This document shows positions 6,960 to 15,010 of a DNA stretch of 16,484 nucleotides, piece after piece. Position 1 is the stretch's first letter. Every line of letters begins with the position of its first letter. The stretch lies in the NCBI GenBank assembly GCA_944359735.1, contig CALVTA010000023.1, positions 1 through 16,484 of the forward strand, read 5' to 3'. This DNA comes from an uncultured Bacilli bacterium. GTDB lineage: Bacteria > Bacillota_I > Bacilli_A > RF39 > UBA660. The translations under genes were made by a program, and so were the position numbers. The notes below the pieces were generated by a model. It made no database searches and was not told where the DNA came from. It saw nothing but the letters and a program-made list of their open reading frames with translations.

Positions 6960-8650
6960 TATTTTTTTACTAAAGAATTGTTCTTTTTAATATATTTAGA
7001 AAGAAAGTTTTGTTCATTTAAATGTCCAATTACTTCATCAATATTGTTTTCTAAATACCTAAAGTCATCTCTATTAAATCTTTGTAAATTTTTTTGTTCT
7101 AATAAAATAGCAAGGTTAATATCATCAACATATCTTCTTAAAGGTGCACTACTATTTAAATAAATTTCACTATTACTAGGATTCTTTGTATATATACCAT
7201 TTTCTCTATATATACCAAAATCAAGTTCTCCTGCTACATAATAACTAACTAAAAGCGAAGGTAATGCAATCATATCATCAACACTTACTTTCCATAATTT
7301 AGCAAGATACAGTTTTATCGTAGTAGAAGATATTACCTTACATAAATCCCTCAATAGATAAATAGATCTATCAACCTTAGTGTTTATCTCTTTTTTATTT
7401 AAAATTCTAGAAGCATCATTACTAGTCAAGTTATAATCAACCATAACTTTATTTCTAGAAACAGAAGAAGAACATACATTACCATTATTATCAATAACAA
7501 ATTGAAAAGAAATAACAGATTTAGGCTTTAAAGAAACATCTTTGCTTAACATGCTTAAGTAATCATGAGAAAGTTTTGCAGGTAACATATCATAATTAAT
7601 GTTTTTACCATTATCTCTTAAATAAAATGAAGTACCCTGTTTATAAGCATTTATACTTAACTCTCTATTTTCTCCCAAAAATGATGGTACATCACTAACA
7701 TAAACATTAAAAAAGTATAAATCTCCTTCCTTATCAATAGAAAATACACTATCCAAATCAAGAGATTCTTCTCCATCAAGTGCAATAATAGGTATATCTT
7801 GATAAACAAAAGATGTCTTAGAAGAAACATAATTAAACTTACCATCATACGAACTACCTATGTCAAGATTAAAATCAGAATTGACTAAATCATTAGTAAG
7901 TTTATTAGTAGGATTAGAATTTATAACTTTATCTAACTTTTTAAGTAGATCAATAAACTCTATATAGTAAGAATCATCTTTATCTATAAAAGTATCTTTT
8001 AAATTTATTTTTTCAATGCTCTCATTTATAGTCACAATAATTCTTGCAACTGTATCTGTTCTTAAAGATGATCTTTTTAATATATTTAATAATCTAGTAA
8101 ACTCTTCAATTAAAGAAGCTAATGTACAAGTACCACTATTATAACTTTTCTCTATCTTTGCAATAATTTTAGAAACGTCTTCCTTAGCTTTAATATCCAT
8201 AATACTTTTTAGCCATTTATCATCATCAATATACCCTTTAATAGCAACAAATATCTCATCACTATAAGAAAAAATATCATCTGCTTCAGCTAAAATATAT
8301 TTAAAGCAAAATTTACCATCACTAATTGAAGAAAAAAACGAAAGCATTTCTTCTTCCTTTATGTCTTTCCTATCTAATAATTGCAAAACCCACTCAAAGC
8401 TTACAGTATCATTCTCTTTTAGCAACAAAAGTTCCAAATTTCTTTTAAAAGCAGTTTTAGAGCCACGCCACTTTATTTTGTCCTTATTCATATCTAATTT
8501 CTTATTAAGTTCTGTTAAATAAAACAATCTAGTATTTCCTAAAGGTTTTGAACTTTCAAATACCTTTTTCACATAACTATCTATTTTCCCAAAATTCATT
8601 TTAAAAAATGACATGTCTAAATAACTACTTAATTTTATACCTTTATACAT
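6941..8650 (-). CDS. RNB-domain (RNase II/R family) protein without OB-fold domains
   Basis: A 569-residue protein whose C-terminal half (about 285-540) is an RNB exoribonuclease domain: IIALDGEESLDLDSVFSI, YVSDVPSFL, GTSFYLRD, MLPAKLSHDYLSML and SSAPLRRYVDDINLAIL all align with RNase II/R landmarks. Of the four active-site aspartates, three are present (D292, D298, D300 in this numbering); the fourth, expected at 301, is Ser. The usual cold-shock and S1 RNA-binding domains are not apparent; the first 280 residues are an unrecognised helical region. It may therefore be a specialised 3'-5' exonuclease, or an RNA binder with weakened catalysis. The ATG at 8650 is preceded by GGGGGTTGAG; an in-frame TTG at 8665 falls within that region. 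It follows tcdA after 20 bases and is probably the last gene of that operon. Confidence 0.8.
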   Translation of the reverse strand: MYKGIKLSSYLDMSFFKMNFGKIDSYVKKVFESSKPLGNTRLFYLTELNKKLDMNKDKIKWRGSKTAFKRNLELLLLKENDTVSFEWVLQLLDRKDIKEEEMLSFFSSISDGKFCFKYILAEADDIFSYSDEIFVAIKGYIDDDKWLKSIMDIKAKEDVSKIIAKIEKSYNSGTCTLASLIEEFTRLLNILKRSSLRTDTVARIIVTINESIEKINLKDTFIDKDDSYYIEFIDLLKKLDKVINSNPTNKLTNDLVNSDFNLDIGSSYDGKFNYVSSKTSFVYQDIPIIALDGEESLDLDSVFSIDKEGDLYFFNVYVSDVPSFLGENRELSINAYKQGTSFYLRDNGKNINYDMLPAKLSHDYLSMLSKDVSLKPKSVISFQFVIDNNGNVCSSSVSRNKVMVDYNLTSNDASRILNKKEINTKVDRSIYLLRDLCKVISSTTIKLYLAKLWKVSVDDMIALPSLLVSYYVAGELDFGIYRENGIYTKNPSNSEIYLNSSAPLRRYVDDINLAILLEQKNLQRFNRDDFRYLENNIDEVIGHLNEQNFLSKYIKKNNSLVKKYYLKRD

Positions 8651-8670
8651 ATTCTCAACCCCCAAATATT

Positions 8671-9345
8671 TTAAATAATTTTTCTAACTATATAACTTGC
8701 AATCAAAAGCCCAGCACTACTTGGTACAAAAGCATTTGAGCCTATTTTATTTTTATTTTTCACTTTTACAGGTAACTCTACTGATGTACAAACTTTAATT
8801 TTCTTTTGTATAGTTTTATCAAACTTTCTTCTCATAATTCTAGCAAGAGGATCATTATAAGTTTTATTAAGAGTTGTAATGATTAATTTACTTGGATCTA
8901 ATCTATTGCCAGTACCCATAGAACTAATAAAGTTTATATTATTTTCTAAACAATAATTAATTATAGACTCTTTAGCATTAACGTCATCAACAGCATCTAC
9001 CACAAAATCTATTTTAATTTTAAAAATATTTTTGATATTACTTTCATTAATTTTCAACTTATAAGTAATAACATTGCAATTTTCATTAATGCTTTTTATT
9101 CTTTCTTCAAAACAATCCACCTTATACTTACCAATGTTTTCATTAACTGCAATTATTTGCCTATTAAAATTTGTTATATCAACCTTATCAAAATCAACTA
9201 ATATTAAATTACCAACACCACTTCTTACAAGCGATTCAACAACATATCCCCCAACTCCACCTACTCCCACGACTAAAACTGTAGAACATTTTAATTTTCC
9301 TAAAGAAAAAGAACCAATTAAGTTCTCTAATCTATCAAACTTCAT
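8671..9345 (-). CDS. tcdA: tRNA threonylcarbamoyladenosine dehydratase-like E1 enzyme (TcdA/ThiF superfamily)
   Basis: A 224-residue ThiF/MoeB-fold adenylating enzyme. It has the nucleotide-binding loop VVGVGGVGGYVVE (about 25-37), the acidic strand end LILVDFDKVD, the NRQ motif at 61-63, the ERIKSINENC helix, and D117-D121 in VVDAVDDV. The order FDRLENLIG, GTGNRLDP, TYNDPLARIMRRKF and the ending SNAFVPSSAGLLIASYI is that of TcdA (CsdL), which cyclises t6A37 to ct6A in ANN-decoding tRNAs using ATP. No CxxC zinc pairs of MoeB/ThiF type are visible, which also favours TcdA. The gene starts 2 bases after the stop of the upstream unknown gene and precedes the RNB gene, so the three probably share one message from the promoter at 10224-10252. 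Confidence 0.88.
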   Translation of the reverse strand: MKFDRLENLIGSFSLGKLKCSTVLVVGVGGVGGYVVESLVRSGVGNLILVDFDKVDITNFNRQIIAVNENIGKYKVDCFEERIKSINENCNVITYKLKINESNIKNIFKIKIDFVVDAVDDVNAKESIINYCLENNINFISSMGTGNRLDPSKLIITTLNKTYNDPLARIMRRKFDKTIQKKIKVCTSVELPVKVKNKNKIGSNAFVPSSAGLLIASYIVRKII

Positions 9346-9347
9346 AA

Positions 9348-10193
9348 TTAAGCAACACTTCTTTCAGGATCCATTTTACGGATAAGTATTTTTTGTTGTT
9401 CTTCCGAAAGCGTTGGCCAATCTAGATTTCTACCATTTACCAAACTATTTAAGGCTGCTAAATTCATATAACTTTCATAATTGCTTATAGCCATACTTTT
9501 ATAATTGTTTAAAAATCTATTTATTTTATTAGAATCTTTAAAGAAATCATTAACAGTATTAAATTCATCTATTAAAAGAACATCACTATTTTGACTAATT
9601 TCATAATCTAAGTTATTAAAAAAATCTAGTACCTCTAATTGTTTTGTATATCCTGCATTAATTAATTGATTCCTTATATAAAGAGGATTTGGATTATTAT
9701 TCTTAATTCTCTCTAATCTATTATAAAAGTCTCCATTAAATAATTCATCAAATCCTAAACTAGAAAGTGATAAATCAATCTTTTTAATTCTATCTGGCTC
9801 TGGATCACTAAATCTAATACTATTTATTAACATACCATATATATAATCATTAATTTCATTATAATTATCACCATCTTTATAACTAGGAATAGGTACTATA
9901 TAAGTATCATAGAAATCGCTATCTTTATATTTTTTAGTATTAACCTCAACAAAACTAACATCATCGTTATCATAATTAATACTCTTCCTAATAAAACTTG
10001 TAATAGCTTTAGGATCAGCAATAATCTTATTGCCATTTTCATAAGCTTTTAAATGATTTTTCCCAACAACTATATCACTATATCTAATATCTTTAACACC
10101 TGAATTTAATATATTTCTCTTTACTTCTACATTTTTAAAATTAACCGTAACTTTCAAAACTACATCTTTTATCATTAATGGCAAAACAAGCAT
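9348..10193 (-). CDS. Unrecognised 281-residue soluble protein
   Basis: I do not recognise this protein. No signal peptide or membrane span is evident; the start MLVLPLMIKDVVLKV is hydrophobic but short and runs into an alternating strand pattern. The first 120 residues look beta-rich (VVLKVTVNFKNVEVKR, DIRYSDIVVG, DTYIVPIPSY). The second half is helical and rich in Asn and Asp (ERIKNNNPNPLYIRNQL, NKINRFLNNYKSM). No catalytic motif is visible. The ATG at 10193 has an AAAGGTAG ribosome binding site. It is the first gene after a strong promoter and runs 2 bases from tcdA and on to the RNB gene, so a link to tRNA modification or RNA metabolism is possible, from context only. Confidence 0.75.
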   Translation of the reverse strand: MLVLPLMIKDVVLKVTVNFKNVEVKRNILNSGVKDIRYSDIVVGKNHLKAYENGNKIIADPKAITSFIRKSINYDNDDVSFVEVNTKKYKDSDFYDTYIVPIPSYKDGDNYNEINDYIYGMLINSIRFSDPEPDRIKKIDLSLSSLGFDELFNGDFYNRLERIKNNNPNPLYIRNQLINAGYTKQLEVLDFFNNLDYEISQNSDVLLIDEFNTVNDFFKDSNKINRFLNNYKSMAISNYESYMNLAALNSLVNGRNLDWPTLSEEQQKILIRKMDPERSVA

Positions 10194-10223
10194 ATTAAAT
10201 CACTACCTTTCCATAGGAAGAGT

Positions 10224-10252
10224 ATTATATCATATATTTTTCTTCTTGACAA
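10224..10252 (-). promoter_or_regulatory. SigA promoter of the unknown-tcdA-RNB operon
   Basis: Read on the minus strand: TTGTCA at 10252-10247, a 17-base spacer, and a perfect TATAAT at 10229-10224, 31 bases upstream of the 281-residue gene. Five of six -35 bases match consensus. Confidence 0.85.
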
Positions 10253-10255
10253 GTA

Positions 10256-10284
10256 TTGCAAGTATTATTTTTTTATGATAAACT
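10256..10284 (+). promoter_or_regulatory. Possible promoter of tRNA-Glu
   Basis: TTGCAA at 10256-10261, 17 bases, then TAAACT at 10279-10284, ending 17 bases before the tRNA. A better TTGACA (10246-10251) is present, but lies 22 bases from the nearest good -10 (TATGAT, 10274-10279). The exact elements are uncertain; a rightward promoter here is required by the isolated tRNA. Confidence 0.4.
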
Positions 10285-10301
10285 TAATTAGTAACTGTTA
10301 T

Positions 10302-10378
10302 GGCCTGTTGGTGAAGTGGTTTAACACGCGCGCCTCTCAAGCTCGTATTCACGGGTTCGAACCCCGTACAGGCTACCA
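10302..10378 (+). tRNA. tRNA-Glu, anticodon CUC
   Basis: A full cloverleaf: acceptor GGCCTGT with ACAGGCT, D-arm GTG/CAC, anticodon loop CTCTCAA with anticodon CTC, T-arm ACGGG-TTCGAAC-CCCGT, discriminator A and an encoded CCA. It reads GAG (Glu), and the overall sequence resembles Bacillota tRNA-Glu. Two oddities: the first acceptor pair is G1-U72, and the anticodon stem CGCGC/GCTCG has a C29-U41 mismatch. It is a lone tRNA between two minus-strand operons with its own terminator. Confidence 0.93.
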
Positions 10379-10390
10379 TGATTGATTTTC

Positions 10391-10417
10391 AAGCGACCTG
10401 AAATGGTTGCTTTTCTT
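10391..10417 (+). terminator. Terminator of tRNA-Glu
   Basis: AAGCGACC and GGTTGCTT form an 8-pair stem (one G-U) around TGAAAT, followed by TTCTT, 12 bases after the tRNA CCA end. On the other strand it lies downstream of pepC and may slow that transcript too, though it lacks a U-run there. Confidence 0.8.
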
Positions 10418-10464
10418 ATGTTTTACAAAAATTAATTACCAGATTAAAAAGAACATAAAAGTTA

Positions 10465-11775
10465 TCACCACGCTAATGTACCCATAGGATCCCATGGTTT
10501 TAATTCTATGGGTTCAAACATTAATTCCTCCAATTGTTCTTTAGATAAATATTTCTTATTAATAACCGCTTGATATACATACTTATTAAACCAAGTATCA
10601 CTCGCAACATAATATCCTTTATCACCAACTTGTTCTCCCCAACTATTCTCTATTTTCCATTTAGTAGGAACTCCTTCATCTAAATTAACACCTGTAATCA
10701 CCATTGCATGATTCATTGCACTCTCATAATTATCCAACATTTCCTCTTTAGTCATAGAAAAATCGGTCTTAAATGTATCATTATAATTAAAACTTACATC
10801 ATCAAATAAACCATCTTCTTTATCAGCATCTTTTGAACAATCACTACCAAACCACACTACCTCTTTAGCTTCCAACTGTTTAATAACAAGCTTTTTAAAA
10901 TCATCCATAGAAAGATTCAAATACAATATTTTATTTCCTTCAATTACATTACCTAAATATTTAACAGTATAAGTTTTATTAAAAGGTTTATCTTTCGTTG
11001 GAGCATTTATAATACTTACATAATCATCAACATTAATATCAGTATATTTTTTATAAAATTCTAATGGTGTGATATCCTTAATAATATGATACTTCTTATC
11101 TTTATCAGTATATTCAAAATCAAATCTATCAGTAGGAAGTCCAAAACAATCAGTCAATATTCTATAAATATCTTCTAAATAAAGACTCTTTAAATATTCT
11201 AAATTATCATCATTATTCTTAATTCTAGCATTAAATTGCCTTAACTTTCGATTAAGAAGATCATTTATTTCACTGGTATTAGAACTTTGATAAGTCTCAT
11301 TCATAACACTTTTAGGAACAATGCCATATTTATTAACTATATTAACAAACAAATCCCATTGTCCCCCATCCTCTATCCCTCTAGTTAAAATATGATATCT
11401 TTCTCTATCATCAAAATCTCTATTTTTAAGTTCAATTAAACTCTCCATAATATAATTGCATTTTTCTAATTTATCATAAAAAGCTATAAAATTTTGAGAT
11501 AATTCAAAATCTTCCAAATTATACTTTTTACAAATAGATTCCCTTAAAACATTACAACCTGCAAATATCCAACATCTACCAGATGACTTTTGTTCTTTAG
11601 CAGGTAATGTTTCTATATTATTAGAAAAATTATAAAGTAGTTTTTCACCAACTTCTTTATCTCTTACTATCTTACTAATTTTATTCTTATCAAGAGCACA
11701 CCTCACTATTTTATTAGTATCATCATGCATATAATGATTATCTATTTCTTCTAAAACCTCTCTTTTTATTTCCAT
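10465..11775 (-). CDS. pepC: Aminopeptidase C (bleomycin hydrolase family, C1B)
   Basis: A 436-residue cytoplasmic cysteine aminopeptidase of the papain fold. The active site is clear: Q62 and C68 in AKEQKSSGRCWIFAG, H356 in AMNHAMVITG and N377 in KIENSWGEQ. It ends WDPMGTLAW, matching the family's C-terminal arm, which in bleomycin hydrolases lies in the active-site cleft and limits cutting to N-terminal residues. Length is normal (about 435-445). The ATG at 11775 is chosen because AAAGGATGGTGATA precedes it; the frame stays open to an ATG at 11835, but that would add 20 hydrophobic residues outside the family boundary. The stop is TGA. It lies downstream of the terminator of the broken metallopeptidase gene, so it probably has its own promoter in the AT-rich stretch with the palindrome AGTATATATACT, though I cannot define a clear -35. 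Confidence 0.96.
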   Translation of the reverse strand: MEIKREVLEEIDNHYMHDDTNKIVRCALDKNKISKIVRDKEVGEKLLYNFSNNIETLPAKEQKSSGRCWIFAGCNVLRESICKKYNLEDFELSQNFIAFYDKLEKCNYIMESLIELKNRDFDDRERYHILTRGIEDGGQWDLFVNIVNKYGIVPKSVMNETYQSSNTSEINDLLNRKLRQFNARIKNNDDNLEYLKSLYLEDIYRILTDCFGLPTDRFDFEYTDKDKKYHIIKDITPLEFYKKYTDINVDDYVSIINAPTKDKPFNKTYTVKYLGNVIEGNKILYLNLSMDDFKKLVIKQLEAKEVVWFGSDCSKDADKEDGLFDDVSFNYNDTFKTDFSMTKEEMLDNYESAMNHAMVITGVNLDEGVPTKWKIENSWGEQVGDKGYYVASDTWFNKYVYQAVINKKYLSKEQLEELMFEPIELKPWDPMGTLAW

Positions 11776-11835
11776 ATTATCACCATCCTTTATATAGTAT
11801 ATATACTCTAAAGAAATTAATACGACTTTTAGCAT

Positions 11836-11882
11836 GACAAAAAAAATAAAAAAGAGTTAACACTCCAAATAAACTAACTCTT
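11836..11882 (-). terminator. Terminator after the metallopeptidase fragment
   Basis: On the minus strand AAGAGTTA (11882-11875) pairs with TAACTCTT (11859-11852) across a 15-base loop, and is followed by a long U-rich tract (TTTTATTTTTTTT). It begins one base after the TAG stop. Confidence 0.8.
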
Positions 11883-12656
11883 CTAAACTTTACAATATTC
11901 TTTTGCAGTTTCTCTCATTTCATCAATATCAAGGTCTAACTCGTTAAAAATAATGCTAGGATCTATAGTACTAAGATTTTCTGTTATATATTTCATTCTT
12001 ACTAAAAAGTTCTCATCATAACTAACTTTTTCTAATGTTTTATCTGCCAAGTAACTACCTATTATATATGAATAAATAAGATTAAATCTATAAGGATATT
12101 TAATTAACATATTACATATATTATCACAATTTTTATTAACTATAGTCTTAGCATCCATTATATCTATGTTAGTAAAATTATGCTTAAGTACTTCTAAGGA
12201 TTCTACAGGTAAACTATTAATATAATTAATATATTTTATAATTTCATCTTCTTCTGTTATTTTTTTACCACTTAACAAAATTCCAATATACCCCAAAACA
12301 CCGTTTATATCAAAAGAATTACCTAGTGTATTGATATTTCTATACTTAATAAAATAATCTATCTCTTCTTTATTAAAATTTTTATCACTCAAATATCTTA
12401 TTAAATATTTTTCATAAAAGATGGATGGATACTCCATAAAAAAACGAGAAATATAAGTCGTTTTTCTATGTAACATAACAATATAATGAGCAAATTCATG
12501 AGAAAAAGAATAAACATATTCTAAAGTATTAGAATTTTCTAACAAAAGATACGGTATATCATTATCTAAAACACAACAATTTTCAAGCTTTCCAAATCTT
12601 TGTTTATATTTTTCTTTATCACTATCAGAAAGTTTATCTATTTCAATAATAACACC
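11883..12656 (-). CDS. C-terminal part of a frameshifted M3-like zinc metallopeptidase
   Basis: This frame is open from just after a TAG at 12659 to the TAG at 11883, but has no ATG, GTG or TTG before a TTG at 12545. Sense coding continues upstream of that TTG (VIIEIDKLSDSDKEKYKQRFGKLE...), right up to the end of the preceding ORF. It contains SHEFAHYIV, a zinc-binding HExxH, and 22 residues after the first His a MEYPSIFYE segment. That segment parallels the VExPSQxxE stretch of M3 (thimet/oligoendopeptidase) gluzincins, where its Glu is the third zinc ligand. The spacing is some 7 residues shorter than in thimet oligopeptidases. The rest is helical, as in M3. I read it as the catalytic half of one gene with the ORF at 12638-13168, separated by a one-base loss; a callable stand-alone CDS would start at TTG 12545. 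Confidence 0.7.
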   Translation of the reverse strand, partial: GVIIEIDKLSDSDKEKYKQRFGKLENCCVLDNDIPYLLLENSNTLEYVYSFSHEFAHYIVMLHRKTTYISRFFMEYPSIFYEKYLIRYLSDKNFNKEEIDYFIKYRNINTLGNSFDINGVLGYIGILLSGKKITEEDEIIKYINYINSLPVESLEVLKHNFTNIDIMDAKTIVNKNCDNICNMLIKYPYRFNLIYSYIIGSYLADKTLEKVSYDENFLVRMKYITENLSTIDPSIIFNELDLDIDEMRETAKEYCKV

Positions 12657-13168
12657 CTATCTTTGGCATTTTTATAAATACTTAACCACTCTAAAGTTGG
12701 ATCTATTTTTATTAAAAAATCTTCAATAATATTATTAATTTCTTTATCAGAAATTTTAGTAAAAGCTATGTCATCTATATTGACTAAATTATCAGTATTC
12801 ATCAAATTTATTGATTCCTTCATTATTATGTAATTAAATAGTTCAAAATCATCTAAAACAAATAAATCCTTAAAAACATCACCTTCTAACATAATTTTTA
12901 TTATCATTAATATCAAAATATTAAGTAAATTATAACGTTCTTTTTCTTTAAGATATTTATATAATATAGTTTTATCATCAGTATCTTTAAGAGTATGTGC
13001 ATTGTAATCTTTTCTAATACAATCATAGATACCATCTAAAGGGATATCAATCTTATTAGCTCTTGCTTGTTCAATGACACATAAAAGAGCCGAAAATTCT
13101 AATGTATCTGTCCTTTCAGCAAAAGCATTAAAATATTTTACAAATTCTTTTTTAGCTTCTTCGTCCAT
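12638..13168 (-). CDS. N-terminal part of the frameshifted metallopeptidase-like gene
   Basis: A 176-residue helical ORF with no recognised domain alone; it starts MDEEAKKEFVKYF and ends EWLSIYKNAKDRV, then LLLK and stop. The downstream frame (-1 relative to this one) overlaps its last 19 bases and continues naturally as VIIEIDKLS. A single extra base after the GTG of DRV would give DRVVIIEIDK and fuse the two into a protein of about 430 residues with the HExxH motif at roughly residue 250. The ATG at 13168 follows a GGTGAT site; an in-frame GTG lies 12 bases further up. It could also be a real separate gene whose partner starts at a non-standard codon. A perfect TATAAT lies between gltX and this gene, but without a good -35. 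Confidence 0.65.
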   Translation of the reverse strand: MDEEAKKEFVKYFNAFAERTDTLEFSALLCVIEQARANKIDIPLDGIYDCIRKDYNAHTLKDTDDKTILYKYLKEKERYNLLNILILMIIKIMLEGDVFKDLFVLDDFELFNYIIMKESINLMNTDNLVNIDDIAFTKISDKEINNIIEDFLIKIDPTLEWLSIYKNAKDRVLLLK

Positions 13169-13234
13169 TTCTATCACCACTTTTTATTTAGTTCTATTTA
13201 CAAAAAAATTAGCAATTATAGTAAGAAAAATGAC

Positions 13235-14872
13235 TTATTTGCCATTTTCATAAAATACTACTCTATTTTTAAATTCATCTATACCAATAATTTTTAATAA
13301 TTGATATAAATTAGGGGTTTTAACTCTACCAGTAAGTAGATGTCTAATCATCTCACAAACATCTCCTATATGTCCTTTATACAAAGTTGGATCTTCTTTA
13401 TACATTTTTACACTTGGAGCATAGCCCATCTCTTCAGCAAGAACTTTAACTTGATTATACCAATCATCTTCGGTAGAAAAATCTTTATATATATCTATAT
13501 ATTTATTAATAACATCATAATCAATTTTCTCATTTATATCTTTATAAGTCTCATTTCTATCTTTATAAAACAGATCATTAAATATATAGACACTTTCAGT
13601 CTTTATATCTTTATAGGTTGCAATATCTTTACGAGGTCTTTTACTATTACGTTCTATATTTAAGAAAGAGATTAACTTTTCTTTATCTTTTACCATTAAA
13701 TCATAAAATTCTTGGTCATATTTTTTATAGTATACTAAAGCATCATTATAAATAGTTTCGGCACTAACTCTTGAAAAATAAGTTCTACAGATATTATTTA
13801 ACTTCTCCATATCAAATAGAGTTCCTCCAGTAGGCATCTTTTTAAATGAGAATTTAAATTCTTCTATAGACTTATCTTTATTTTGTAAATACCACTCTTC
13901 AAAATTAGTGTTAGCAAGAGTTGCAAGATAAAGTCTAACACCTTCTTTTGGAATACCTGCTTCTTCATAGTAACTAACAGCAAATTCTGGATCTTTTCTT
14001 TTACTAAACTTACGGATTTTACCATCTTCTTTTTTTGTAAGAGGTGCAATATGGGCATATTTACATGGTTTAAATCCTAGAACTTGATTAAGTTGCAAAT
14101 GTTTAGGGAAACTAGGTACCCATTCATCTCCTCTTAAAACATGAGTAGTGTGCATTAAATTGTCATCTATAACATGAGCAAAATGATATGTTGGAATACC
14201 ATCATTTTTAAGTATTACTTCATCAATATCATTTTCTGGTAAACTGATATCACCTTTAATTAAATCATGTAAGATTATCTCATTATGAGAGTCACCTGGT
14301 GATTTTAGACGAATAACATAACTATCACCATTATCCAAATGAGCTTTAACTTCTTCAAGCGATAAATCCCTATCAACTGCATAACTTCCATAAATACCAA
14401 TTTTTTCTTTTCTTAGTTCTTGGCCACTTCTTATATCGGCGATTTCTTCTTCGCTCATAAAACAAGGATATGCTTTACCTTCACTAACTAACTTTTTAGC
14501 ATAAGCTTGATATATTTCTACTCTTTCACTTTGTAAGTAAGGACCATATGTACCAGCTTTATCATAGCCTTCATCATAGTCTATATCAAAAGCGTTAAGA
14601 CCATCAATAATAGCTTCAATCGCTCCCTCTTTTTCTCTTTTACTGTCAGTATCTTCTATTCTAAGATAAAAAATACCTCCAGTCTGTTTAGCAAGCATAG
14701 AACTAATGAAGGCCCCATATAGATTACCTACATGCATAAAACCAGTTGGAGAAGGCCCAAATCTTGTAACATAAGCTCCATCTTTTAAATCTCTAGCAGG
14801 ATACTTTGCTTCAATCTCATTTACAGTTATCTTGATATTAGGAAATAATAAATCTGCAAGCTCTTTATTCAT
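13235..14872 (-). CDS. gltX: Glutamyl-tRNA synthetase
   Basis: A 545-residue class I synthetase of the archetypal bacterial GluRS type, charging tRNA with glutamate. The HIGH motif is HVGN at 47-50 in RFGPSPTGFMHVGNLYGAF; the KMSKS motif is KFSKR at 288-292. FYLRIEDTD, HVLRGDEW (244-251) and KYAHIAPL are the expected Rossmann and connective-peptide signatures. It is GluRS, not GlnRS (GPSPTG, no PPEPNG). At 545 residues it is longer than the common 460-500; the extra length is in a Lys- and Tyr-rich C-terminal region of about 190 residues. It lies 48 bases downstream of tRNA-Gln(CUG) and is probably read from the same promoter. That pairing fits a non-discriminating GluRS that also charges tRNA-Gln for later amidation by GatCAB, but the sequence alone does not settle this. 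Confidence 0.96.
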   Translation of the reverse strand: MNKELADLLFPNIKITVNEIEAKYPARDLKDGAYVTRFGPSPTGFMHVGNLYGAFISSMLAKQTGGIFYLRIEDTDSKREKEGAIEAIIDGLNAFDIDYDEGYDKAGTYGPYLQSERVEIYQAYAKKLVSEGKAYPCFMSEEEIADIRSGQELRKEKIGIYGSYAVDRDLSLEEVKAHLDNGDSYVIRLKSPGDSHNEIILHDLIKGDISLPENDIDEVILKNDGIPTYHFAHVIDDNLMHTTHVLRGDEWVPSFPKHLQLNQVLGFKPCKYAHIAPLTKKEDGKIRKFSKRKDPEFAVSYYEEAGIPKEGVRLYLATLANTNFEEWYLQNKDKSIEEFKFSFKKMPTGGTLFDMEKLNNICRTYFSRVSAETIYNDALVYYKKYDQEFYDLMVKDKEKLISFLNIERNSKRPRKDIATYKDIKTESVYIFNDLFYKDRNETYKDINEKIDYDVINKYIDIYKDFSTEDDWYNQVKVLAEEMGYAPSVKMYKEDPTLYKGHIGDVCEMIRHLLTGRVKTPNLYQLLKIIGIDEFKNRVVFYENGK

Positions 14873-14920
14873 CTAAATCACCGTCTTTCTCACATCTATT
14901 AAAAAAATAATTATCTAATT

Positions 14921-14995
14921 TGGTTGCCCCAGTTAGATTCGAACTAACGCGTAATGCGGTCAGAGCGCACTGCCTTACCACTTGGCTATGGGGCA
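14921..14995 (-). tRNA. tRNA-Gln, anticodon CUG
   Basis: A 75-base cloverleaf on the minus strand: acceptor TGCCCCA/TGGGGCA, D-arm GCC/GGC, anticodon stem GTGCG/CGCAT with one G-U, loop CTCTGAC with anticodon CTG, T-arm GTTAG-TTCGAAT-CTAAC, discriminator A and an encoded CCA. U1-A72 is typical of tRNA-Gln. It reads CAG. It sits between a strong promoter and gltX. Confidence 0.95.
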
Positions 14996-15010
14996 ATAAA
15001 TAACAATTAA

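Noticed and set aside
11795..11815. AGTATATATACT palindrome before pepC as an operator
   Set aside because: It is made only of alternating A and T around a short core in very AT-rich DNA, has no second copy, and may simply be -10-like sequence.
11776..11835. Longer aminopeptidase C starting at 11835
   Set aside because: The ATG at 11775 has AAAGGATGGTGATA before it; the extra 20 residues are hydrophobic and lie outside the family.
12638..12660. Programmed -1 frameshifting between the two metallopeptidase ORFs
   Set aside because: The overlap (GTG TTA TTA TTG AAA TAG) holds no X-XXY-YYZ slippery site, and no clear downstream pseudoknot is visible; an indel explains it better.
13340..13663. 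107-codon plus-strand open frame inside gltX
   Set aside because: It is the complement of a Lys/Tyr/Asp-rich part of GluRS, has no ribosome binding site, and its Ile/Phe-rich product is an antisense artefact. Frames at 9074-9385, 3869-4057, 1331-1561, 5436-5657, 6978-7163, 7657-7848 and 13864-14058 were dropped for the same reason.
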